Origin: an uncultured Collinsella sp.
GTDB lineage: Bacteria > Actinomycetota > Coriobacteriia > Coriobacteriales > Coriobacteriaceae
DNA length: 10,153 bases
NCBI GenBank assembly: GCA_902470925.1
Contig: CABRIF010000085.1
Span: 1 to 10,153, forward strand
Direction: 5' to 3'
Position numbers and translations under genes: made by a program. Shown piece by piece: positions 1-6,510 of the stretch. The first letter of the stretch is position 1; each line of letters opens with the position of its first letter. The notes beneath the pieces were generated by a model. That model saw only the letters and a list, made by a program, of their open reading frames with translations. It had not been told where the DNA came from and made no database searches.

Positions 1-47
1 GACAGCTTGTAGATAGCGACACAGCGGTTTCGGCTTGGAAGGGCTAG
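1..47. other. Short flank beyond the GT2 stop codon
   Basis: These 47 bases lie downstream of the minus-strand glycosyltransferase stop. I see no convincing hairpin followed by a T-run on the minus strand and no start codon with a ribosome binding site, so the terminator or next gene probably lies outside the window. Confidence 0.4.
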
Positions 48-2489
48 TTACATCGGCAGCTTGAAATACATGTTGCCAGGCTCGGATCGGCAGAAGTTCG
101 GGTTCGTATACGGGTCCCCCTCAACATAGATAGAGGCCCAATGATAGTTCATATATGCGATCTCGCGATGGAAGCGGGTTTGCTTGGCCGTGTTGACCGT
201 ATCTTGCCCTCGCGAGATGGACTCATAGTGATACAGCTCGGCTTCGGGCGTGAAAACTACGCGCTCGCCAAGTTGCCGAATCTTCAGGCAGTAGTCAACA
301 TCGTTGAATGCCACCTGAAGCTCTTCGGTGAAGCCTCCAACACGCTCAAATGAGGAGCGCTTGGTCATGAGGCATGCGGCGGTCACGGCGCTGAGCTCGC
401 GCTGCGCGTCAAGAAGAGCAAAATACCCCCAGTCGCTGCGGGGCAGGTCGCGCCCCAGGTGACCGGCAACTCCTCCGGTGACGGTGAGCCCCGCATGTTG
501 GATGGTGTTGTCGGGGAAATACAGCTTTGCCCCTACGATACCCACATCCGGCTGAGAGCAGATACCGAGCATCGTCTCGATCCAGTTTGGCGAGATGACT
601 TCGGTATCGTTGTTCAGCAGCAGAAGGTAATCGCCGTTTGCCGCTTCGGCGCCGAAGTTCATGAGTTTGGAGAAATTGAACTCATGTTCCCAACGGATAA
701 CTGAAACACGCTCGGGATTCTCGCTGCAGATGCGATCGTAGTACGCAAACGTGGCGTCTTCGGTGCTGTTGTTTTCAACGAGGATGATCTCGTAGTTGCC
801 ATACGTCGTTTTATTAAGGATTGACTGTATGCAGGTGTCGAGGATGCCGGCTTGGTCCTTGGTTGGGATGATGATGGAGACGAGCGGCTCATCGCTGGGG
901 ACCGCATAGGTAACGGTGTAGGTGAAAGGACGACGGGAGCGCGTGACTTCGGCCTTGATGCCGAGCCGGTCGAGATGTGCCTTGACAGCGCGAACGCCCG
1001 CTTCCGAAGCGTAGGGCTTGCTGTCCGCATTGGCGGCGGTCGATGTTTCGCAAATACGCCAGTGGTACAGAACGGACGGGACGTGGTGGATGCGCCGTGC
1101 CTTTTCGGCTGCCTGAAGGGTCATGTTGTGGTCTTGAGCGCCATCGAACTCTTTTGTGTTGGGGGCCAGTTTGCCGAGCAGGGATTTCCGGATGGTCAGC
1201 ATATGGCAGATGTAATTGTTGTTGCGGAGCAGCTCGAGGTCAAAATCGGGCTTGAAGAACGGCTGAGCGAGTGTTCCATCGGGCATCAGCTTGTCTTCAT
1301 CGCAGTAGAGCACATCGATATTGTCGTGGGTGTTGATTGCCTCTGCATAGGAGAAGAGCAGATTGGGCTCCAAGACATCATCGTGGTCGAAGAACGAGAT
1401 GAAATCGCCCGATGCTGCGGCGATGCCAGCATTTGTATTCTCGGAGATGCCGAGGTTTTCCGCGAGCGCAATCACAATGATGCGGTTATCGGAGGCGAGC
1501 GCTTGCTTGATGTTGTCGGCAAGGATATCGTTGTCGGGGCTGGCGTTAACGAGCACTAGTTCCCAATTACCATACGATTGGTTTCGCACGGAGTCAATCA
1601 TATCCGTGAAGAGCTTGGAAGGCGTGTTGAAGAGCGGGACAACGATGCTGAACCGGGGCTGGATGGGAAAGATGATGTCTCGCTGCTTCGACAACATGCC
1701 CAGCGTTGCTTTGTGGTCTTTGAACCATTTGGGATAATCAGGGTCAACCTGAGCGCTGGTGTGCAGGAATTGGTTGAATTTGATGAGTCCCTTCAGGGTG
1801 CTGTCATCGAGAACGGCGAAGTTGTTGAAGAGTGGATGATGCGCGTCTTCGATGCAGAAGATGAATCGTCTGATCTGATGTGGAAGACGGATGGAATACT
1901 GGAATTCTCGCCTGCTCCGCTTGGTTGAGAATGGAGTTTGCAGCTTGGCGGTACCAAAGGGGACAAGTTTAAAGTCAACGGGCTCGAGCTCGTCATTCAT
2001 GCAGGTGATGATGAGCTCGGAATCATCGCGGTACGGGGTGTAGATGGCGCCGCGCACGATCATATCGCCGCCGTCTTCGATGCAGGACCAGAATTCCATG
2101 CTAGCTTTATCGTAGGCTGCTACTTCGTCATAATCGCGTATTTCGGCACAAAGCTGCTTGTTGACACGGTAGTTCAGGCGGGATTGCCACTTAGCGAGCT
2201 CGTAGCTGAGTTTATACTGACAACTTCCAACGATCGTTCCGTCAGCATTGAGCTCGTCGATGGTGTAGGTTGCCGACGGATGCTTGATGATGGGAAATGA
2301 ACCAACAAATCGGCGCAGGGTGCCGGTGCTGTGCGCCTGCTTGACTTCGTAGATTGCGCCGGGGACCAGGCTGCCTGCTACGCGCGCATCGCGAACGGCT
2401 AGCGAATGCGTTGGAGCGAGATCGGCGATATCGAAGCGCGTGTAGACTTTTCCGTTGCCGCGACACGTGCCATCGACTGAAATACGCAT
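48..2489 (-). CDS. Two-domain family 2 glycosyltransferase (813 aa)
   Basis: Probably a cytoplasmic or membrane-associated enzyme that adds sugars from nucleotide-sugar donors to a surface polysaccharide. Two GT-A (GT2) domains are visible. The first, about residues 279-480, opens with SIVVPLFNTP and has a DHDD metal/nucleotide motif at 368-371, an AQDH motif near 451-454 and a YHWR motif at 475-478. The second, about 537-760, opens with SIIIPTKDQ and has LLNNDTEV around 624-631, NDVDYCLKI around 729-737 and LYHYESISRG at 752-761. Both look complete, so the protein may add two sugars in turn. Residues 1-275 match nothing I recognise. No transmembrane segment is evident. The start ATG is preceded by GAGGAG at a good distance on the minus strand, which supports this start. 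The gene is divergent from the GH25 gene. Donor and acceptor cannot be told from sequence; rfbA at the right end makes a dTDP-sugar donor possible. Family call secure, substrate unknown. Confidence 0.92.
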   Translation of the reverse strand: MRISVDGTCRGNGKVYTRFDIADLAPTHSLAVRDARVAGSLVPGAIYEVKQAHSTGTLRRFVGSFPIIKHPSATYTIDELNADGTIVGSCQYKLSYELAKWQSRLNYRVNKQLCAEIRDYDEVAAYDKASMEFWSCIEDGGDMIVRGAIYTPYRDDSELIITCMNDELEPVDFKLVPFGTAKLQTPFSTKRSRREFQYSIRLPHQIRRFIFCIEDAHHPLFNNFAVLDDSTLKGLIKFNQFLHTSAQVDPDYPKWFKDHKATLGMLSKQRDIIFPIQPRFSIVVPLFNTPSKLFTDMIDSVRNQSYGNWELVLVNASPDNDILADNIKQALASDNRIIVIALAENLGISENTNAGIAAASGDFISFFDHDDVLEPNLLFSYAEAINTHDNIDVLYCDEDKLMPDGTLAQPFFKPDFDLELLRNNNYICHMLTIRKSLLGKLAPNTKEFDGAQDHNMTLQAAEKARRIHHVPSVLYHWRICETSTAANADSKPYASEAGVRAVKAHLDRLGIKAEVTRSRRPFTYTVTYAVPSDEPLVSIIIPTKDQAGILDTCIQSILNKTTYGNYEIILVENNSTEDATFAYYDRICSENPERVSVIRWEHEFNFSKLMNFGAEAANGDYLLLLNNDTEVISPNWIETMLGICSQPDVGIVGAKLYFPDNTIQHAGLTVTGGVAGHLGRDLPRSDWGYFALLDAQRELSAVTAACLMTKRSSFERVGGFTEELQVAFNDVDYCLKIRQLGERVVFTPEAELYHYESISRGQDTVNTAKQTRFHREIAYMNYHWASIYVEGDPYTNPNFCRSEPGNMYFKLPM

Positions 2490-2521
2490 GGTTGAACTCC
2501 TCGTTTCGGATGAATGTCCCT

Positions 2522-2552
2522 ATTGTAGTGAAATGGCTGTCTGCATTGGTAA
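2522..2552 (-). promoter_or_regulatory. Candidate promoter for the GT2 gene
   Basis: On the minus strand a TACAAT hexamer (plus-strand 2522-2527) matches the -10 consensus at five of six positions. TTACCA (plus-strand 2547-2552) is a four-of-six match to the -35 consensus, with a rather long 19-base spacer. Transcription would start near 2515, giving a leader of about 25 bases that contains the GAGGAG ribosome binding site. The -10 is plausible; the -35 is weak. Confidence 0.4.
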
Positions 2553-2752
2553 CCCCATGTAATGGACAGATGGAAGCGGAGCCGTCTGCTTGTGAAATTG
2601 CGCAACACCGCACTGGGCAACATCGCGTTGGGTGAACGGGGCCGCATCGTGAGATGTGTGCTTCAACGAGGGAGCGGCAGCCCATTGAGATGCCTGTGGT
2701 TACGAGACAAGACCTCTTTACTGTTTCGTATATGTGGTAAAGTCAGCCGCAT

Positions 2753-2767
2753 CTATATTGCATATAG
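2753..2767. repeat. Perfect 6-bp inverted repeat upstream of GH25 gene
   Basis: CTATAT and ATATAG face each other across a three-base centre (TGC), just upstream of the ribosome binding site of the GH25 gene. TATATT inside it also resembles a -10 hexamer. It could be a small operator overlapping the promoter or leader, or simply an AT-rich promoter sequence that happens to be symmetrical. Confidence 0.35.
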
Positions 2768-2791
2768 GTTGTTGGAGGATAGGAGAGTGCA

Positions 2792-4636
2792 ATGACCAAG
2801 CGTTGCGGAGCTAGTTCAAGCGGGACGGGAAGCCAGGTGATGAGCCGTCGTTCGGCTCTGTGTGCAGGTGCGGCGGCATCTCTTGCGCTGCTCGCTCCCC
2901 ATGGCGCGCATGCGGACGAGGTGGGTGGACTTGCCGGCGTGCATGCCGACCATCCGGCTCAGAGCTGGCGGTATGAAGACGGCCTTCCAATTAGTCCGGC
3001 AGAAACGGAGAGCGGCCGATCGTTTCGTTCCGTTTTTGAGAAATGGGGCAGCAACGGGGACGGCGGATGGATCAACAGCGTCGGTGATCTTATTCCTGGT
3101 GCCATTATGCGCGGTATCGATGTGAGCGAGTGGCAGGGGAATATCGATTGGATGTCGGTCAAGGCTGATGATGTGAGTTTTGCCATCATCCGTGCGGCCA
3201 AATGGGCTGGCCTCGACAGCAAGGGGCGCCGAGGTATTGACGATCGGTGGGAGCAGAACGCTCGGGGGTGTGAGCAGAACGGCATCCCGTTTGGTGCGTA
3301 TATCTATTCGTATGCGCGCAACGTGGCGGATGCGCGGGAAGAGGCGGACTGCCTGATTGATCTTGTTCGCGGACATAAGGTTTCCTACCCGCTGTATATC
3401 GACTTGGAAGACTCGTATATAGCGGGTGCCGACTTGAACGCCATCGCTGCGGCGTTCTGCGAACGCATCGAGGCGGCGGGTCATCGTGCGGGGGTTTATG
3501 CGAATCTGGGCTGGTGGAATACAAAGCTGACCGACCCGGTGCTGGGGTCTTGGTCGCGCTGGGTCGCCCAATATAACGTGACGTGTGACTATACGGGACA
3601 AAAAGACCTGTGGCAGGCAACGAGCAAGGGGTCCATCTCCGGCATTAGCGGTAAGGTCGACCTGAACTTCGCTTATGTCGACCTGGATGCGAGCTACGAC
3701 GGACAGGCGATTTGGTCGCGCGTCTATGGGCAAGATCAACTTGATACCATGCAAAAGATTTCGCAAAGTGGCTGGCAGTCAAGCGAATCGGTCGTAATCG
3801 CTACGGATGCCTCATTTTGGGATGCGTTGACGGCGAGTTCACTGGCGGGCACCTACGGTTGCCCGATTCTTCTGACAAAGCGGGACTCGCTTTCTTGGCA
3901 GGCACGCGATGAGGTTGTGCGCCTGGGCGCGCGGAAAGCTTTTGTATGCGGCGGACCCATTGCTATTGCTTCTGACATCGACGACGAACTGCGTCGGGCC
4001 GGGTGTCAAGATGTCGTTCGAATCTATGGTGCTGACCAGCAGGGCACGGCGAGGGAGATCGCCAACCATGTGAGAGCGTCTGGCGGGTCCGATACGTGCA
4101 TCATCGCAACGGATTGGAAGTTCCAGGACGCTTTGTCGATCTCGCCGTTTGCTTTCGCAAAGAGGGCACCTATCTATCTGTGCGAGACCGGTTCGAAGGC
4201 GCTTTCAGCCGACACGCTGTTGTCGATCGGAGGCTTTGGTTTCAAGAAGGCGATCATTGTCGGCGGTCCGGTTGCCGTCAGCCCTGATGTTGAGCGACAG
4301 CTTGCATCCGTTGGCGTTGCCCAGGTTTCACGCATTTACGGGCAGACCGAGTACGAGACGAGCAAAGCGATCGCTGCCTGGGAGCTTCAGCAGGGTATGA
4401 CGGTCGATCAAGCGGCGGTCGCTACAGGGGTGACGTTCTATGATGCGTTGGCTGGTGCAGCGTTGTGCGGTAAGAACAATTCTGTGCTGACCATCGTGTC
4501 AGACTACAACCGCGTGTGCATCACCGATTTCATTGCGCAGCATAAGGGCGAAGTGTCCAGCGGCTATGTATTCGGCGGCCCGATCGCCGTTTCCGATGCA
4601 ACCTGGAAGATGCTGCTGCGCTCCTACTTCGCCTGA
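2792..4636 (+). CDS. Secreted GH25 muramidase with three CWB2 repeats (614 aa)
   Basis: A predicted exported lysozyme that hydrolyses the MurNAc-GlcNAc bonds of peptidoglycan. The N-terminus has a Tat-like signal: SRRSAL at 18-23, a hydrophobic stretch to about 36, and AHA before D42 as a probable cleavage site. The GH25 domain spans about 107-297, with DVSEWQG at 110-116, the catalytic DLE motif at 204-206 (PLYIDLED), WVAQY at 257-261 and WQATSKG...GKVDLN at 274-292. The D110, D204 and E206 set expected of active GH25 enzymes is intact. Three CWB2 repeats follow at about 310-405, 410-505 and 514-612, each beginning R(V/I)YG and containing a GGP(I/V)A motif; such triplets anchor proteins non-covalently to wall polymers. 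The start at 2792 has GGAGG and AGGAGA upstream; an in-frame ATG at 2840, directly before SRR, is an alternative. A strong terminator follows, so the gene is probably monocistronic. Roles in wall remodelling, separation or lysis of competitors are all possible. Confidence 0.95.
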   Translation: MTKRCGASSSGTGSQVMSRRSALCAGAAASLALLAPHGAHADEVGGLAGVHADHPAQSWRYEDGLPISPAETESGRSFRSVFEKWGSNGDGGWINSVGDLIPGAIMRGIDVSEWQGNIDWMSVKADDVSFAIIRAAKWAGLDSKGRRGIDDRWEQNARGCEQNGIPFGAYIYSYARNVADAREEADCLIDLVRGHKVSYPLYIDLEDSYIAGADLNAIAAAFCERIEAAGHRAGVYANLGWWNTKLTDPVLGSWSRWVAQYNVTCDYTGQKDLWQATSKGSISGISGKVDLNFAYVDLDASYDGQAIWSRVYGQDQLDTMQKISQSGWQSSESVVIATDASFWDALTASSLAGTYGCPILLTKRDSLSWQARDEVVRLGARKAFVCGGPIAIASDIDDELRRAGCQDVVRIYGADQQGTAREIANHVRASGGSDTCIIATDWKFQDALSISPFAFAKRAPIYLCETGSKALSADTLLSIGGFGFKKAIIVGGPVAVSPDVERQLASVGVAQVSRIYGQTEYETSKAIAAWELQQGMTVDQAAVATGVTFYDALAGAALCGKNNSVLTIVSDYNRVCITDFIAQHKGEVSSGYVFGGPIAVSDATWKMLLRSYFA

Positions 4637-4670
4637 GCATAGCGGCATTATTGGTGCTTTGAGGCAGATT

Positions 4671-4721
4671 GCGCGTGGCGCGGGATGGTTTCTTGGGGCC
4701 ATCGCGCACCACGCGCTTTTT
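4671..4721 (+). terminator. Rho-independent terminator of the GH25 gene
   Basis: Arms at 4671-4688 and 4699-4716 form an 18-position stem with 16 Watson-Crick pairs and two mismatches around a 10-base loop, followed by five T residues (4717-4721). It lies 35 bases after the GH25 stop. On the minus strand the hairpin is followed by AATCTG rather than a T-run, so intrinsic termination should mainly act on plus-strand transcripts, although the convergent glycosyltransferase gene ends beside it. Confidence 0.88.
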
Positions 4722-4722
4722 G

Positions 4723-6300
4723 TTACCGTGCCAACAAAAGGCGCCGCATCTTTCTAGGGAGCAGGGTGATGGCCCTGCCGATTTTGAATGAGAAGGAGCC
4801 TCGCGTGTTTTCCAGGTCACGGTGGAGGTGTTCGCAAGCCTCGGCGCGCTCCGCGCAAGTTTGTTCCAGCTCCGCGATGCGGGCCTGCTGCTGTCCTGCG
4901 ATGGTGTGAAGACGTTGAAGCTCGCGTAGGGTTTCGTCTTGTTGGGACCCTACGCTTCGTGCGAATGCGGCTCGCGCGCTGAAGAACTCCTCGATCACGG
5001 TTTTATCTAATGACGTCAGTTCATCATGCGATTCAGATGATGACAGTTGACGCCTGCGCGGCGTCTCGAACAGCTCGCGCCAAAATCCAGTATGGTCGAA
5101 GGTGGCAATATGCTGGGCGAATTGCCTGCCCGCCGAGCCGTATGCATGCGCAGCGGTCTTGTCGAGCAGGACATGCGCGAGTTTGTTGGCGGCCATCTTG
5201 TAGTTGCCTTGCGGTATGGCCTGGATGCCTGGGTTGTTGCGGACCAAGGTGAGGTAGGGAAGATCGTAGATCACGCAAGGCAGCCCCGTTGCGAGCGCTT
5301 CATTGAGCACCAGCGACCAACCTTCTCGATCGGAAGTGAGCAGAAATGCATCGGATCGTGCGTACCAATGGGGCATGTCGCTTAGGGGTTGCGGCCCATG
5401 GATGAGTACGGATTCTGTTAAGTCGGCCTGTGCCAGAAGATTACTGAAATGAGATCGATACGTCTCTTCTACAGGTCCGACCATGTCGAGCTTCGCATCC
5501 GGTACGAGCTTGATGAGCTCCTGCATGATGGGGATGACCCGCTCAGGGTGCTTATCTGGATGCATGCGCGCCGGCCAGATTATTCGGTGTCCTTCGAGCT
5601 TCGCCGGAACGGTCGGTGTAGGGATGCAAAGCGGGTTGTTCATAACACGGGTGTTCGGATTGAAGCGGGACCAGACTGTGCGATCCGCTTCGCTCAGGCA
5701 GATGACCGCATCTGCAAGGGAATACGTATGGGGGACCAAGATGGCAGAGGGCGGATAGGGGTCACGAAAGAACATCGAAAAGGGACTTTGGACGCAGATG
5801 AAACTTTTGAGACCGTGGGACCGTGCCACTAAAAGATCGAACGGCAGGCTTGGAACAAACCAGTGGGCAAAGACGATGGCGTCCGCTTCGGTGGTGGTGA
5901 TTGCGCGTTCGAGTGCATCCGCGCGTTGCCGATAGATCGCTTCGCGCGATTGGTAGGCATCGGGTAGGTTGATGTGCCGAACTCCCTGGGGAACGATGGG
6001 GGACGCATCCGACCCGCTTCGGGGTGGGTCGCTCAGAATAGTGACTTCGATACCCATGGATCGCCAGAGCAGGGAGAGTTGTCGCGTAACGTTTTCTCCG
6101 CCTCCGATTCCGAGCTGATCGAAGTAGATGAGGACGCGTTTCACCGGCTGGATAGCTGAAGGGGTGCTCACGCTGTGTGCGGGCGCATGCTCAAGTTCAG
6201 CCATAAGCCCTGGTGGATCATCCCAGAATGTACGAGCAAGCGTGCAAATTCGATCGATGGCCGGATTCTGTCCAGCCACCTTAGGTACCGTGCGCTCCAT
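4723..6300 (-). CDS. GT4-type glycosyltransferase with coiled-coil tail (525 aa)
   Basis: A GT-B fold, retaining-type glycosyltransferase, probably acting at the cytoplasmic face of the membrane in surface glycan assembly. With the start at 6300, residues 1-52 have no known match; VKRVLIYFDQLGIGGGEN (about 53-70) is the glycine-rich N-terminal GT4 motif. The C-terminal half carries WPARMHPDKHPE at 242-253, a donor-binding basic stretch, and the EGWSLVLNEA signature at 326-335 with two glutamates eight positions apart (EX7E), followed by GLPCVIYD. Residues about 455-500 look like a coiled coil, and the last 25 form a basic, amphipathic tail (FKIGRAITLLPRKMRR), perhaps for membrane or partner contact. 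The reading frame stays open to an ATG at 6420, but residues upstream of 6300 are low-quality, cross an AT-rich promoter-like stretch, and neither ATG 6420 nor 6345 has a ribosome binding site; GGGG sits 8-11 bases before ATG 6300. Convergent with the GH25 gene. Substrate unknown. Confidence 0.9.
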   Translation of the reverse strand: MERTVPKVAGQNPAIDRICTLARTFWDDPPGLMAELEHAPAHSVSTPSAIQPVKRVLIYFDQLGIGGGENVTRQLSLLWRSMGIEVTILSDPPRSGSDASPIVPQGVRHINLPDAYQSREAIYRQRADALERAITTTEADAIVFAHWFVPSLPFDLLVARSHGLKSFICVQSPFSMFFRDPYPPSAILVPHTYSLADAVICLSEADRTVWSRFNPNTRVMNNPLCIPTPTVPAKLEGHRIIWPARMHPDKHPERVIPIMQELIKLVPDAKLDMVGPVEETYRSHFSNLLAQADLTESVLIHGPQPLSDMPHWYARSDAFLLTSDREGWSLVLNEALATGLPCVIYDLPYLTLVRNNPGIQAIPQGNYKMAANKLAHVLLDKTAAHAYGSAGRQFAQHIATFDHTGFWRELFETPRRRQLSSSESHDELTSLDKTVIEEFFSARAAFARSVGSQQDETLRELQRLHTIAGQQQARIAELEQTCAERAEACEHLHRDLENTRGSFSFKIGRAITLLPRKMRRLLLAR

Positions 6301-6510
6301 GAACAAACCCCAACTGTCGTTATTGCGTACCGCGGATGCGTGCATACGTATAGTGTAAATGCATCCGATTGCTTTTAGGTTGAGAGATGTTGTAGCGCTC
6401 GAAGCGCTGCGTCTAGCCAAAAGCCGTAGAGCGATTGATGGCCTACCGGGATCACGTCTCTGTCGATGGTATCATTAATGTGCTTGTTGGGAGAGGAATG
6501 GGGGCTGCTC
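6301..6510. promoter_or_regulatory. Divergent promoter region between GT4 and peptidase genes
   Basis: This 210-base stretch lies between the preferred starts of two divergent genes. On the minus strand a TACACT-type -10 candidate lies in the AT-rich block at about 6346-6362. On the plus strand TATCAT (6470-6475) matches five of six -10 positions and would start transcription near 6482, downstream of the two earliest ATG codons of the peptidase frame. I found no convincing -35 elements for either. An inverted repeat of AGCGCT (6394-6408) sits between them. Confidence 0.4.
6394..6408. repeat. AGCGCT inverted repeat in divergent promoter region
   Basis: Two copies of the self-complementary hexamer AGCGCT are separated by CGA, giving an inverted repeat of 6+3+6. 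It has no T-run on either side, so it is not an obvious terminator. Its place between two divergent promoters would suit a regulator binding site, but such GC-rich palindromes also occur by chance. Confidence 0.3.

Larger units (their letters stand above)
2490..2791. promoter_or_regulatory. Divergent intergenic region between GT2 and GH25 genes
   Basis: About 300 bases separate two divergently transcribed genes, so both promoters should lie here. The edge next to the GT2 gene carries a good -10 candidate on the minus strand. The edge next to the GH25 gene is AT-rich (about 2715-2767) against a GC-rich background and holds a small perfect inverted repeat. The middle (about 2575-2700) is GC-rich and shows no gene I would accept: the open frame across 2562-2795 lacks a ribosome binding site and has an arginine-rich, non-protein-like translation. 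No RNA gene or riboswitch fold is recognisable by eye. Confidence 0.5.

Noticed and set aside
852..1559. Long plus-strand open frame (235 codons) opposite the GT2 gene
   Set aside because: It is the complement of a clearly conserved double glycosyltransferase, has no recognisable motif, and is explained by GC-rich codon bias on the opposite strand.
2242..2685. Minus-strand open frame of 147 codons overlapping the GT2 start
   Set aside because: It overlaps the GT2 N-terminus in another frame, lacks a protein-like pattern and covers the likely GT2 promoter.
2562..2795. Open frame of 77 codons on the plus strand whose stop overlaps the GH25 start as ATGA
   Set aside because: The ATGA overlap hints at translational coupling, but there is no ribosome binding site, the translation is arginine-rich and irregular, and the GH25 gene has its own strong site and an AT-rich promoter block inside this frame.
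2816..3766. Minus-strand open frame of 316 codons inside the GH25 gene
   Set aside because: It lies opposite an unmistakable GH25/CWB2 gene and its arginine- and proline-rich translation is typical of an antisense shadow.
2792..4636. Phage endolysin or prophage remnant, suggested by the GH25 domain
   Set aside because: There is no holin, structural phage gene, integrase or attachment site; the signal peptide and CWB2 triplet fit a host wall protein.
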